Positions 34,300-43,665 are shown, numbered from the stretch's first letter. The stretch is DNA of 64,000 nucleotides from DASRDE01 sp035938175 (GCA_035938175.1 DASZHD010000030.1:124001-188000); one strand, 5' to 3'. A program made the numbers and translations. Notes: generated by a model from the sequence alone, not told the origin.

Positions 34300-35721
34300 T
34301 TGCCTAACTCGGCGCGCGTACTGCGGCGTCTGCTCGCGCGACAGCCGCTCTCGTGGACGTTGCCCGAAGAAGAAGGGCCGACGCTTCGCCGCGCGCTCGG
34401 ATGGCCCGGACTCACCGCGATCGGTCTGGGCACGATGCTCGGCGGAATCTTTCCAACCATCGGGACCGGCGCGCATGCCGCAGGCCCGGGCGTCATTCTT
34501 GCATTTGCGCTGTCCGGTGCGGTGAGCTTGTTCGTCGCACTGTGTTACGCCGAATTTGCGTCGATGGTGCCCGTTGCGGGCAGCGCGTACACGTACGCGT
34601 ACGCCACGCTCGGAGAATTGGTGGCGTGGATCATCGGCTGGGATTTGATTTTGGAGTATGGGTTGTCGGTTGCGCCGACGGCGTCGTCGTGGTCCGATTA
34701 TTTTCAGCATCTGCTGGCAAACGTCGGCGTTCATTTACCGTCGTTCGTCCAGACCGCCCACGTTCTGGGGCCGCATCCGCAGATCGATCTCTTGGCCGCG
34801 CTTTTTTCACTGGCAGTCGCGCTTTTGGTGGCGATCGGAATACGCGAGTCGGCCGGCGTCAACGGTGCGCTGGTGGTGTTTCAGATCGTCACGATGCTCG
34901 TGTTTTTCGGTGCGGTTGCGGGCGCAGTTCATCCGGCAAATCTGCATCCGTTCGCCCCTTTCGGCTGGAACGGCATTCTGACCAGCACCGCGCTCGTGTT
35001 CTTCGCGTACATCGGGTTCGACACGGTAACGGTGGCTTCCGAAGAGGCGCACAATCCGGTGCGCGACGTGCCGATTGGAATCATGCTTTCACTCCTCATC
35101 GGCGGCCTGCTGTATTCGGCGCTCGCATTCGTGACGGTGGGAGCGGTTCCGTATGCGAGTTTGAGTGCCGGCGCCGCGATGCTGGACGCCGTCAGCGCCG
35201 CGCACGGCGCGCGCGTCGTGTATTGGCTGGTCGCCCTGGGCGGTCTGGCCGGAAACACGACCGTCATGGTCACGTCGCTGCTGGGACAGATTCGAATATT
35301 TTACGTGATGGCGCGCGATCGTATGCTGCCGCCCGCAATCGCACGCGTCCATCCGCGTTTTCGAACGCCCGCGCGCATGACGCTGCTCACGGGGAGCGTC
35401 GTGGCGATTTTGGCCGCGGCTTTACCGCTGTCGGCGTTGCTGGAACTGGTGAACATCGGAACGCTCGTCGCATTCGGAATCGTCTGCGCGGGCGTGCTGG
35501 TGCTGCGCATCGTCGAGCCCGACGCCAAGCGCCCCTTCCGCGCACCGCTCGCTCCGGTGATTACCGTCGTCGGCGCTGCCGCGTGCGGCTATCTTATCTC
35601 CGGACTTTCACCGCTCACGTGGCAGCGCTTCGGCTGGTGGTTCCTCATCGGAGTGATTGTGTACGCTCTGTACGGATATCGCCGGTCACGGCTTCGCGCG
35701 CTGGAGACGCCGTCCGGCTGA
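34300..35721 (+). CDS. Amino acid permease, APC superfamily
   Basis: This encodes 473 residues with about 12 membrane segments and is a paralogue of the permease at 893-2404: both have the LTAIGLGTM/LTAMGIGAI first helix and the VPVAGSAYTYAYATLGELVAWIIGWDLILEYGL run. A later FFAYIGFDTVTVASEEAHNP motif also matches. The TTG at 34300 directly follows the previous stop; ATG is not available before the first helix, so the start is uncertain. Probable function is amino-acid uptake; the substrate is unknown. Its last 77 bases overlap the converging hydrolase gene. Confidence 0.88.
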   Translation: MPNSARVLRRLLARQPLSWTLPEEEGPTLRRALGWPGLTAIGLGTMLGGIFPTIGTGAHAAGPGVILAFALSGAVSLFVALCYAEFASMVPVAGSAYTYAYATLGELVAWIIGWDLILEYGLSVAPTASSWSDYFQHLLANVGVHLPSFVQTAHVLGPHPQIDLLAALFSLAVALLVAIGIRESAGVNGALVVFQIVTMLVFFGAVAGAVHPANLHPFAPFGWNGILTSTALVFFAYIGFDTVTVASEEAHNPVRDVPIGIMLSLLIGGLLYSALAFVTVGAVPYASLSAGAAMLDAVSAAHGARVVYWLVALGGLAGNTTVMVTSLLGQIRIFYVMARDRMLPPAIARVHPRFRTPARMTLLTGSVVAILAAALPLSALLELVNIGTLVAFGIVCAGVLVLRIVEPDAKRPFRAPLAPVITVVGAAACGYLISGLSPLTWQRFGWWFLIGVIVYALYGYRRSRLRALETPSG

Positions 35722-36478
35722 ACGCGTCTTTCAAAAACTGACGAACCAAGTCCCAAGCATCCGCGACGGCTTGCGCGATTGCTTCGTCGGAATACCGCTG
35801 CTGCTCCACGATCGCTTCCGGGCGGCCGTGACGGAAAAACGAGTGTCCGACGCCGGGATAGATCTGCAGCGTGAAGCGTTTACCCGCCGATCGAAGCGCG
35901 CTGCCGATACGGTCCATGTCGAAACGCGGAACGTAATAATCTTGCTCGCCGAAGATCAGCAGCAGCGGAACTTCAACGCCGGAAACGCGATCGAGCGGAG
36001 GTTCGCCGCCGCTCGGCATCGGTGCCGCAATATGCGCCGGATAAAAACAAATCGCGCCGCTGAGCGCCGTAATGCCGGACGCCACGAACGCGCCCGTAGC
36101 GCCGAACCCGAAGCCCCAGGTTGCGATCTTGCCGTGACGTACGAACGGTTGCCCGTTCAGCCATTCGATTGCGGCCTGAACGTCCGCGATGAAATCGCGC
36201 GCCGTCACCCTTGCCGCCGCGGCGAAGGCCCGTGAATTGCCTTCGTCCGTGTATGGTTCGCTCAGGCGCGGATTGGCGCGGTGATAGTAGTCGATGGCTA
36301 GCGCAACGTAGCCCGTACTGGCCAAAAGGTCCGTCACGCGTTTGACCTCGGGCGTGAATCCGAAGACCTCCCCAAGGACGATCACGGCCGGGTGCTCGCC
36401 GCTTCCCTCCGGGGGCCGTGCCAAATATGCAGGCATTGATGAACCATCGACCGCAATGATGACGTCCTGGCTGATCAT
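35645..36478 (-). CDS. Dienelactone hydrolase-like protein lacking the nucleophile
   Basis: This encodes 277 residues of alpha/beta hydrolase fold in the dienelactone hydrolase family, starting MISQDVIIAV with a strong GGAGGT site. The family glutamate is in GEVFG (E37), and the Asp and His positions are seen as FGEQDYYVP and GVGHSFF. The nucleophile elbow, normally GxCxGG, reads WGFGFGA, with glycine 124 in place of cysteine. Loss of the nucleophile should abolish normal lactone hydrolysis, so it may be a binding protein or use other chemistry. The tail overlaps the converging permease gene. Confidence 0.82.
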   Translation of the reverse strand: MISQDVIIAVDGSSMPAYLARPPEGSGEHPAVIVLGEVFGFTPEVKRVTDLLASTGYVALAIDYYHRANPRLSEPYTDEGNSRAFAAAARVTARDFIADVQAAIEWLNGQPFVRHGKIATWGFGFGATGAFVASGITALSGAICFYPAHIAAPMPSGGEPPLDRVSGVEVPLLLIFGEQDYYVPRFDMDRIGSALRSAGKRFTLQIYPGVGHSFFRHGRPEAIVEQQRYSDEAIAQAVADAWDLVRQFLKDAFSRTASPAREAVTGDIRTERTQSLR

Positions 36479-36558
36479 GGTGGGACCTCCACCTGGAGTA
36501 TACCCGCCTCGGCCGCTGTCCCGGCATCCCTTCCAGACCACCGGTTGTTCTAGTTAAG

Positions 36559-37569
36559 GTGCCGCAAAAGATGACGCTTTCGACAACGCCTTCTTCCAAG
36601 CGCCTGGAGATCGTCTCCGGGGCCCCCGCTCAAGAGACGCGCTCTTTTGCGGACGACGTGCGCGCCGGCCTGACGGCCGCGCAAAAGTACCTTCCGTCGA
36701 AATATTTCTACGACGAATTAGGATCGGCACTGTTCGACGCGATCACGCTGCTTCCGGAGTATTACCTAACGCGTGCGGAAACGGAGATTTTGCACGAGTG
36801 GGGATGGGAAATCGTACGCGCGCTCGGCAATCCGGTGGAATTCGTCGAGCTGGGAAGCGGAAGCGCGGTAAAAACGCGCATCCTAATCGAGGAGGCACTG
36901 CGCGTGCAGCGTTCGCTGCGGTATTCGCCGATCGACATTTCGCGCGAGGCGCTGCGCGCGTCGGCGCAAGCTCTGGTCGAGCGTTTTCCGGCATTGAACG
37001 TTACTGCTTATGCGGCCGACTATTTTACGATTTTGAGCAGCGGAGCCTTGAAGCGGTCCGGCCGCGTCTTGGCGATGTTTATGGGCTCCAACATCGGTAA
37101 TTACGAGCCGCTGCAAGCCCGCGAGCTGCTGACCGCGCTCGGCGCGTCGCTCAAAAAAGGCGACGGCATTCTGATCGGAATGGACTTGAAGAAGGATCCG
37201 CTTACGCTGCAGCGCGCGTACGACGATGCGGCCGGAGTCACGGCGGCGTTCAACAAGAATCTGCTTGCGCGCATCAACCGCGAACTCGGCGGCCGGTTCG
37301 ATTTGGACGATTTCGAACACGTCGCACGCTACGACCCCGCGACGGGATGCGTGCGGTCCGATCTCCAGTCACAACGCACGCACGCGGTGCGTATAGAGGC
37401 GTTGGACGCGGACGTGCGCTTCGGAAAGGGCGAACGCATTCACACGGAATCATCGTACAAGTTCTCGCTGGACGACGTCGATGCTCTTGCGCGCGACTGC
37501 GGACTCAAGTTAGAGCGCACGTGGACCGACGCAAAGAAGCGTTTCAGCGTCAACCTTCTTTTGCGCTAG
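36559..37569 (+). CDS. egtD: L-histidine N(alpha)-methyltransferase (ergothioneine synthesis)
   Basis: This encodes 336 residues of the EgtD family, which trimethylates histidine to hercynine, the first step of ergothioneine synthesis. The conserved N-terminal KYLPSKYFYDELGSALFDAI and TRAETEIL segments, the SAM motif ELGSGSA (residues 97-103) and the MFMGSNIGNYEP segment are family hallmarks. The C-terminal RIHTESSYKFS substrate region is also present. The start may be the GTG at 36559 or the ATG at 36571. The sulfoxide synthase EgtB is not in this window. The divergent hydrolase shares an 80-base gap. Confidence 0.93.
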   Translation: MPQKMTLSTTPSSKRLEIVSGAPAQETRSFADDVRAGLTAAQKYLPSKYFYDELGSALFDAITLLPEYYLTRAETEILHEWGWEIVRALGNPVEFVELGSGSAVKTRILIEEALRVQRSLRYSPIDISREALRASAQALVERFPALNVTAYAADYFTILSSGALKRSGRVLAMFMGSNIGNYEPLQARELLTALGASLKKGDGILIGMDLKKDPLTLQRAYDDAAGVTAAFNKNLLARINRELGGRFDLDDFEHVARYDPATGCVRSDLQSQRTHAVRIEALDADVRFGKGERIHTESSYKFSLDDVDALARDCGLKLERTWTDAKKRFSVNLLLR

Positions 37570-37592
37570 GCGCCGCCGTTTAGAGGAGGGCC

Positions 37593-38027
37593 ATGCTTTC
37601 GATAGTGCTCGCAGTGACAAGCCTGTTCGCGCAGGCGTTCGGCGGAACGTGGACGTGCCATTCGGGGGGACAAGACGTTCCGTGGGTGATCGCCCCCGCG
37701 CCGGGTTCGGCGTGGACCACCGTGCGCTGGAGCAACCAAACGAATGCGGACGGAGGCATCGCGTACGTCGGGTACGTCGAACCGAACCAGCAATGGGTGT
37801 ACGAAGATTTCCACTACGACGGTTCGTATGCCACCAACACGTCGGAAGGTCCGAAGGACAACGTTTGGACGTGGACCGGCACGTACTATTCGGGACAGCG
37901 CACGATGCACGGTCAGGTTCTTTGGAAGCTGACGTCGCCGGCGCGCATCGATCGCACGTTCGTCGTCGTCGCGAACGGCAAATCGACGCCGACGGGAAGC
38001 GACTACTGCACCAAAGTCACGCCGTAA
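37593..38027 (+). CDS. Secreted hypothetical protein
   Basis: This encodes 144 residues with a signal peptide (MLSIVLAVTSLFAQAFGG) preceded by GAGGAGG. The mature domain is beta-rich with many aromatic residues (WTCHSGG, VWTWTGTYYSG, QQWVYEDFHYDG) and two cysteines that probably pair. This resembles small lipocalin-like or beta-sandwich proteins common in this group, but I do not recognise the family. Its last bases overlap the converging transporter gene by 11. Confidence 0.66.
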   Translation: MLSIVLAVTSLFAQAFGGTWTCHSGGQDVPWVIAPAPGSAWTTVRWSNQTNADGGIAYVGYVEPNQQWVYEDFHYDGSYATNTSEGPKDNVWTWTGTYYSGQRTMHGQVLWKLTSPARIDRTFVVVANGKSTPTGSDYCTKVTP

Positions 38028-38640
38028 TCCGGCGCGCGTACGCGCGTTCCATCAACCGCAAGAGCGCATCCGCGGCAATGGCAAGAAGCGCCGCCGGAAT
38101 GCTGCCTGCGAGCGTTTGATCCAAGTACTGACGCTGCAAGCCGAAAAAGATGTCGTCCCCCAGGCCGCCCGCGCCGACGTAGCCGCCCAGCGTCGCAATC
38201 GCGATCGATGCGACCGTAGCGAGCCGCAATCCGCCCAAAAACACCGGCATCGCGAGCGGAATTTCAATGCGCAAAAGCCGCTGCGTGGGCGACATTCCCA
38301 GGCCGGTCGCCGCATCGAGCTGGGCGGCGGGAACACTCTGCAATGCGGTTGCGGCCGCACGGATCAGGATGAACTGTGCGTACGCCGCAAGCACCAGGAC
38401 GAGCGGCCAAAAGCCCAGCCCGAGATACTTCACCGCGAGCGCGAGCAGCGCGAGGGACGGAATCGTGTAGATGACGCCCGCACTGCCGAAGATCGGCGTT
38501 GCCAGCGCGGCTTTACGAGCGGCGAAAAAGCCGAGGGGTAAGGCGACGATGAGCGCGAGGGCGAGTCCCGCGGCGACGAGTTCGATGTGCTGCAGCAGCA
38601 GTTGTGCCGTCTGCGGCACGTGATGCGAAAGGTACGTCAT
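38017..38640 (-). CDS. ABC transporter permease, osmoprotectant type
   Basis: This encodes 207 residues with five to six membrane segments. The EAA-like cytoplasmic loop appears as AAQLDAATGLGMSPTQRLLRIEIPLAMP, where the permease contacts the ATPase. The C-terminal GAGGLGDDIFFGL segment is typical of the glycine betaine/choline permeases OpuCB/OpuCD. It pairs with the second permease at 40431. Its ATG overlaps the ATPase stop by four bases (ATGA), so the gene is translationally coupled to it. Confidence 0.9.
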   Translation of the reverse strand: MTYLSHHVPQTAQLLLQHIELVAAGLALALIVALPLGFFAARKAALATPIFGSAGVIYTIPSLALLALAVKYLGLGFWPLVLVLAAYAQFILIRAAATALQSVPAAQLDAATGLGMSPTQRLLRIEIPLAMPVFLGGLRLATVASIAIATLGGYVGAGGLGDDIFFGLQRQYLDQTLAGSIPAALLAIAADALLRLMERAYARRITA

Positions 38641-39587
38641 GCGCGCAGGGCCCGGCGTACGTCGTCGAAGTCCAAAATGCCCGCGAGCTCGCCCGACTTT
38701 TGCACGCCCAAAACTCGCGCGCCGTTCAAGAACGCGTTGAGCGCCTCGCGCAGCGACCGCGCGCCGTCGATGTACGCGTCAACGGTACCGTCGACGCTGC
38801 GCATTGCATCCTGCACGCGCAGCAAACCGAGACGACGGATCGTATCACCGGTATCGAGTAGCTGCGCGACGTACGCGTTGGCCGGGCTCGTCAGGATGCG
38901 CAACGGTGTATCGTATTGCTCGACTTTCCCGTCGCGCATCACGACGATGCGATCGGCCAGACGCAGGGCCTCGTCGACGTCATGCGTCACGAACACGATC
39001 GTTGCGTTCAGGCGGCGCGCGATGCGATGGACCTCGTCTTGCAGCGACGCTCTGACGATTGCGTCGACTGCGCCGAACGGCTCGTCCATCAACAACACTT
39101 GCGGTTCGGCTGCGATCGCACGCGCGACGCCGACGCGCTGTTGCTCGCCGCCGGAGAGCTCGCGCGGATAGCGGCCGCGGTAACGTGAGGGATCCAAGCT
39201 GACCAGTTCGAGCAATTCGTCGATTCTGGCGGCGATGCGCGCGCGATCCCAACGCAGCAGCGAAGGCACGACCGAAATATTCTGCGCGACCGTCATATGC
39301 GGAAAAAGGCCGACCGCTTGTATCACGTAGCCGATGTTGCGCCGCAGCTCGATCGGATCGAGTGCCGCCGCGTCCGTATCGCCCACGTACACGGTGCCTT
39401 TCACGGGCACGGCGAGCCGGTTTACGGTGCGAAGCAGCGTGCTCTTACCGCATCCCGAAGGTCCGAGGAGCACGGTGAAAGCGCCCGACGGGATTTCAAG
39501 ACTGACGCCGTCTACGGCGTTGCGGTCCGCACCCGCATACCGGACGGTTACGCCGTCAAACCGTACCGAGGAACTGGGCTGCGGCAT
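38637..39587 (-). CDS. ABC transporter ATPase, osmoprotectant type (OpuCA-like)
   Basis: This encodes 316 residues. Walker A is GPSGCGKST (residues 42-50), the signature is ELSGGEQQRVGVARA, Walker B is VLLMDEPFG and the switch histidine is in FVTHDVDEA. A C-terminal region of about 75 residues (DTIRRLGLLRVQDAMRSV to LAGILDFDDVRRAL) looks like a CBS-type regulatory domain, found in OpuA/OpuC ATPases that sense ionic strength. I prefer the start MPQPSSS, 32 bases inside the end of the binding-protein gene. An upstream in-frame ATG is less likely. Confidence 0.9.
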   Translation of the reverse strand: MPQPSSSVRFDGVTVRYAGADRNAVDGVSLEIPSGAFTVLLGPSGCGKSTLLRTVNRLAVPVKGTVYVGDTDAAALDPIELRRNIGYVIQAVGLFPHMTVAQNISVVPSLLRWDRARIAARIDELLELVSLDPSRYRGRYPRELSGGEQQRVGVARAIAAEPQVLLMDEPFGAVDAIVRASLQDEVHRIARRLNATIVFVTHDVDEALRLADRIVVMRDGKVEQYDTPLRILTSPANAYVAQLLDTGDTIRRLGLLRVQDAMRSVDGTVDAYIDGARSLREALNAFLNGARVLGVQKSGELAGILDFDDVRRALRA

Positions 39588-40434
39588 CGGCGGGGTCGAG
39601 TTTTTGGACGTTGACTTGAAGGTTGAGTTTTCGAACCGCATCGTCCGTCAGGCGCGGCGCGATGTGGTTGAGAATCCCGGCGATCTGCGGGTGCGCTCGA
39701 AGCGCGGCTTCGCGTACGACCGGTGCGATGTTGTACGGCGGCCAGAAGTGGCGGTCGTCTTGCAGCAAGACCAGATCGTCGCTTGCGATTTGTGAATCGG
39801 TGGTGAACGCGGTGGCGACGTCGGCTTCACCGCGTTCCAGCGCCGCGTATTGCAACCCGATCGCATACATGCGCGTGTCTTTGAATTTGAATCCGCCGTA
39901 GAACTTTTGAAGACCGGGAAGTGCGTCGGCGCGCACGACGAACTCCGGTACCGATGCGAAGCGAAGCTGCGATGCCAGCCGCGCGCACTGCGAGAGCGTC
40001 TTCAGGCCGTACTTTTGGGCAATCGAACGAGTCGTGGCCAAACCTTGTGAATCGTTCGCCGGCGACGGCGCGAGCCACGTGATGCCGAAGCGGCGCTCGA
40101 ACGCCGATTTTACCGTGGAATACAGCGCTGAAGCATCGTGCATCGGCGGAAGATGCAGCACGTCGATCAGACCGGTTCCGGTGTATTCCGGATAGAGGTC
40201 GATATCGCCGCGCTGCATTGCCGCGAGCGCGATTTGCGTGCTGCCGATATCCATGTGCCGTTCCACCGGTATGTGTGCGCGTTCCAGCGCGGCGGCATAT
40301 ATTTCCGCGACGGTGATGTCTTCCGAAAAATTTTTGGATCCGACGCGGATGCTGCCGGCGCTCGAACGGCTGCACGCGGGCATTGCCAGTGCGGCCGCGA
40401 TTAGCGCAAGACACTCGGCACGGCGCAGCGTCAC
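39556..40434 (-). CDS. ABC transporter substrate-binding lipoprotein, osmoprotectant type
   Basis: This encodes 292 residues from a GTG overlapping the permease stop (GTGA). The signal peptide ends in PAC with cysteine 21, so it is a lipoprotein. The mature domain begins SIRVGSKNFSEDITVAEIYA, the standard opening of OpuAC/OsmX-type binding proteins, and contains the PEYTGTG ligand-site segment and YNIAPVVRE near the C-terminus. It should bind glycine betaine, choline, carnitine or a related compound. The gene lies between the two permeases of the set. Confidence 0.9.
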   Translation of the reverse strand: MTLRRAECLALIAAALAMPACSRSSAGSIRVGSKNFSEDITVAEIYAAALERAHIPVERHMDIGSTQIALAAMQRGDIDLYPEYTGTGLIDVLHLPPMHDASALYSTVKSAFERRFGITWLAPSPANDSQGLATTRSIAQKYGLKTLSQCARLASQLRFASVPEFVVRADALPGLQKFYGGFKFKDTRMYAIGLQYAALERGEADVATAFTTDSQIASDDLVLLQDDRHFWPPYNIAPVVREAALRAHPQIAGILNHIAPRLTDDAVRKLNLQVNVQKLDPADAAAQFLGTV

Positions 40435-41036
40435 GCGCGTTGGGCTCCGCCGCGGCGCACGATCTGCGAGAGTCCCCACTCCGCCAGAAGCGCGACGATC
40501 GCTATCAGTACGACGGCGCTCCATAAGCGGCCCGGCTCGTCCGCTTGCAATCCGCTCTGAATATCGTCGCCCAAACCGCCCGCGCCGATGAACGAAGCCA
40601 GCACGGCACTTGCTATCACTTCGGTCGTGGCCGTGCGGATTCCGGAAAAGATTAGGGGCAAAGCCAAAGGCCATTGCACGCGAACAAACATCTGCGAGGC
40701 GTTCATTCCCATCCCGCGCGCAGCGTCCAGCACCGCCGGCGAGATCGCGCGCATCGCGACGTCGGTTGTGATCGCGACCGGCGCCAGCGCGAGCACGGAA
40801 AGCGCCGCGAGCGCCGGTGCGAAGCCGAAACCAAGCAGCGGAATCATGAATGTAAGCAATGCAAGGCTGGGGATCACGCGGCCTGCATTCGCAAGAAGCA
40901 GCACCGGAGTGCGTGCAGCACGCACCAACGCTGCGGCGATGCCGAGCGGAATGCCCAGGGCGATTCCCACGGCGAGCGCCACCGCCGCGAGTTCGAGGTA
41001 CCTGCCCGTGTGGGCGGCAAGGCCGGCCGGGTCCAT
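40431..41036 (-). CDS. ABC transporter permease, osmoprotectant type (first gene)
   Basis: This encodes 201 residues with five to six membrane helices, beginning MDPAGLAAHTGRYLELAAVAL. The EAA-like loop AVLDAARGMGMNASQMFVRVQWPLALP and the FIGAGGLGDDIQSGL C-terminus mirror the partner permease. It is the first gene of the transporter operon and its 41 bases of upstream space are shared with the divergent ppk1 gene. Together with the binding protein, ATPase and second permease it forms an osmoprotectant importer. Confidence 0.9.
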   Translation of the reverse strand: MDPAGLAAHTGRYLELAAVALAVGIALGIPLGIAAALVRAARTPVLLLANAGRVIPSLALLTFMIPLLGFGFAPALAALSVLALAPVAITTDVAMRAISPAVLDAARGMGMNASQMFVRVQWPLALPLIFSGIRTATTEVIASAVLASFIGAGGLGDDIQSGLQADEPGRLWSAVVLIAIVALLAEWGLSQIVRRGGAQRA

Positions 41037-41077
41037 GCGCTAGCATTTGCACATCGGATGCCGAATCCCACGCCTCT

Positions 41078-43186
41078 ATGCTCTCCCGTCCCGAAATGGT
41101 GCCGGCGGCCGAACCGATCGCCCGGAGCCTGGAAGATCCGTCTCTGTACTTCAGCCGCGAGTTGTCATGGCTCGAGTTCAACGACCGCGTGCTCGAGGAG
41201 GCGCTGGACGAAGGGACGCCGCTGCTCGAGCGCGTGAAGTTCGTCGCGATCTACGGCACGAATCTGGACGAGTATTTCATGATCCGCGTTGCCGCGATCA
41301 AACAGCAGATCGAAGCGCAGATTCACCGGCGTTCCGAAGACGGCCGTTTGCCTTCGGAACATCTGCTGGCAATCTCCGAACGCTTGCGGATCTCGCTGGC
41401 GCGGCAAATGCATCTGCTCAACGAAAAGCTGCTTCCGGAACTGCAGAATCACGGCATTCGCGTTTTGCGCGTCGCGGACTTGGACGACGAGCGGCGCGCC
41501 AATCTGGAGCGCGCATTCGACGATCAAGTTTTCCCGGTGCTCACGCCTCTGGCGGTCGACTCGGGCCATCCGTTTCCGTACATTTCCAATCTCTCGCTAT
41601 CGCTTGCGGTGGAATTGGAAGAAGTAACGCCCGACGGCGTGGAGTTGCACTTCGCCCGCGTTAAGATTCCGCAAACGCTGCCGCGCTTCGTTGCGGTCGA
41701 GCCCTCGCCCGAAGGGCAGCGATGGTTCGTCGTGCTGGAAGATCTGATCGCGCACCATTTGAGCGCCCTATTCCCGGGCATGGACGTGCGCGACTCCTAT
41801 CTGTTCCGCGTGACGCGCGACGCGGACTTGGATCTGCAGGAAGACGAAGCCGACGATCTGCTGCGCGCCATCGAATCCGAGCTCCAGCGCCGCCGCTTCG
41901 GCGAACCCGTGCGGTTGGAGATCGAACGCGGCATGCCCGACTACATGCGCGAGCTGCTGTTGAAGGCGTTGGACCTCAGCACTACGGACTGCTACGAAAT
42001 CGAAGGCTTGATGGGCCTGGCGGATCTGTGGGCCCTTGCGAATTTGCCGGATTACGAACATCTGCACGACCAGCCGTACACGCCGGCGATTCCGAAACGG
42101 CTCATCGGCGTGACCGATATGTTTGCGTCGATACGCGAATCGGATATCTTGCTGCATCATCCGTACGAATCGTTCGATCCGGTCGTGCAATTCGTGCGCC
42201 AAGCGGCCGAAGACGAAGCCGTGCTCGCGATAAAATCGACGCTGTACCGAACCTCGGGAAAGAATTCGCCGATCGTTCGCGCGCTGCTGGACGCCGCCGA
42301 CAACGGGAAGCAAGTTGCGGTGCTGATCGAGCTCAAGGCACGGTTCGACGAAGAGAACAACATCGAGTGGGCCCGGCGGTTGGAGCGAGCCGGCGTTCAC
42401 GTCGTGTACGGGTTCGCAGGCCTCAAGACGCACGCGAAAGCCACGCTCGTCGTACGCAAAGAAGACGACGGCATCCGCCGGTACATGCACTTCGGAACGG
42501 GAAATTACAACGAGAAAACCGCGCGGCTCTACACAGACTTGAGCCTATTCACGTGCCGCCCCGAACTGGGCGCCGACGTGACGCAGCTCTTCAACGCGCT
42601 GACCGGCTTCGCGAAGATCACGGATTACGAGGATTTGCTCGTCGCCCCGATCAATCTGCGGCGCGAGCTCACGGCGCTGATCGACCGCGAAACCGAGAAT
42701 GCCCGCGCGGGGCGTCCCTGCGGCATCCGGGCGAAGCTCAATGCGGTTACGGACGGTGAGATCGTTCGCGCGCTCTATCGCGCCTCCCAGGCGGGCGTGC
42801 CCGTGGACTTGCAAGTGCGCGGCATGTGCGTCATTCGTCCCGGCATTCCCGGCGTCAGCGAAAACGTGCGCGTGCGCAGCATCGTCGGCCGGTTTTTGGA
42901 GCATTCACGCATCTGCGTCTTCGAAAACGGCGGCGATCGCGAAATATTCATCGGCTCGGCCGACTGGATGGGACGCAACCTGGATCGCCGCGTCGAGACG
43001 ATCATTCCGGTGTTGGATCCGTTGCTCGCCGAAACGATCTACGGCCATATCCTCGCCGTGCTGTTCGCGGACAATGTCAAAGCGCGCGAGTTGCAGACCG
43101 ACGGCACGTACGTGCGGCTGCGCCCGGTTGGGGAAATGCCGATCAACGCTCAGCAAGTTTTCCTGACGCAAGCGCAGGCACTCTGA
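41078..43186 (+). CDS. ppk1: Polyphosphate kinase 1
   Basis: This encodes 702 residues. It polymerises the terminal phosphate of ATP into polyphosphate and runs in reverse. The N-terminal domain opens SLYFSRELSWLEFNDRVLEEA. The autophosphorylated histidine is H452 in GLKTHAKATLV, and the downstream MHFGTGNYNEKTARLYTDLSLFT block and the GSADWMGRNLDRRVE C-terminal domain complete the PPK1 signature. Length is normal. I chose the ATG at 41078; another in-frame ATG at 41096 is possible, and no strong ribosome site distinguishes them. It is divergent from the transporter operon. Confidence 0.95.
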   Translation: MLSRPEMVPAAEPIARSLEDPSLYFSRELSWLEFNDRVLEEALDEGTPLLERVKFVAIYGTNLDEYFMIRVAAIKQQIEAQIHRRSEDGRLPSEHLLAISERLRISLARQMHLLNEKLLPELQNHGIRVLRVADLDDERRANLERAFDDQVFPVLTPLAVDSGHPFPYISNLSLSLAVELEEVTPDGVELHFARVKIPQTLPRFVAVEPSPEGQRWFVVLEDLIAHHLSALFPGMDVRDSYLFRVTRDADLDLQEDEADDLLRAIESELQRRRFGEPVRLEIERGMPDYMRELLLKALDLSTTDCYEIEGLMGLADLWALANLPDYEHLHDQPYTPAIPKRLIGVTDMFASIRESDILLHHPYESFDPVVQFVRQAAEDEAVLAIKSTLYRTSGKNSPIVRALLDAADNGKQVAVLIELKARFDEENNIEWARRLERAGVHVVYGFAGLKTHAKATLVVRKEDDGIRRYMHFGTGNYNEKTARLYTDLSLFTCRPELGADVTQLFNALTGFAKITDYEDLLVAPINLRRELTALIDRETENARAGRPCGIRAKLNAVTDGEIVRALYRASQAGVPVDLQVRGMCVIRPGIPGVSENVRVRSIVGRFLEHSRICVFENGGDREIFIGSADWMGRNLDRRVETIIPVLDPLLAETIYGHILAVLFADNVKARELQTDGTYVRLRPVGEMPINAQQVFLTQAQAL

Positions 43187-43203
43187 CGCCGGCGGCGGCC
43201 GCT

Positions 43204-43665
43204 TTATTCGGCGGCTTCGGAAAGCTCCAACACGATCTTCCACTCGTGCGGCATGACCGGCTGTACCGAAAGGCGCTGCCCTTTCTTTAATAATTCCATG
43301 CCCACGAGCCTCGGTTCGGCACGCATGCGCGCCAACGTCACCGCATGGTGCAGCGGCTTCACGTATTCGACGTCGACCATCTGCCAGATCGGCTTTTCGC
43401 GCGTGCTGCGCGGATCGTAGTATTCGCCGCCCTTTTCCCACGCCGTAGAATCGGGATAGGCTTCCTTCACGACGCGGCAAACGCCCACGGCCGCCGGTTG
43501 ATCGATGCTGGAGTGATAAAACAGTCCCAAATCGCCTGCGCGCATCTCCATCATGTTGTTGCGCGCTTGGTAATTGCGCACGCCGCTCCACGGCGTGGTG
43601 CGATCCCGTGCGAGCTGTTCGAAGCTGTAGGCGTGCGGTTCGGTCTTGAACAACCAATAGCGCAT
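43204..43665 (-). CDS. EVE-domain protein
   Basis: This encodes 153 residues of the EVE (PUA-like) fold, beginning MRYWLFKTEPHAYSFEQL and followed by WSGVRNYQARNNMMEM, GDLGLFYHSS and the IWQMVDVEYV and PLHHAVTLARM segments. EVE proteins bind modified bases or nucleotides such as 5-methylcytosine derivatives and occur in restriction and RNA contexts. Its role here is not evident. The ATG shares the bases CATG with the divergent phosphoesterase start, so promoters of each lie within the other gene. Confidence 0.9.
   Translation of the reverse strand: MRYWLFKTEPHAYSFEQLARDRTTPWSGVRNYQARNNMMEMRAGDLGLFYHSSIDQPAAVGVCRVVKEAYPDSTAWEKGGEYYDPRSTREKPIWQMVDVEYVKPLHHAVTLARMRAEPRLVGMELLKKGQRLSVQPVMPHEWKIVLELSEAAE

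Noticed and set aside
40435..41181. A 541-residue protein combining the binding protein with upstream sequence
   Set aside because: The upstream part is the shadow of the permease gene; the lipoprotein signal begins at 40434.
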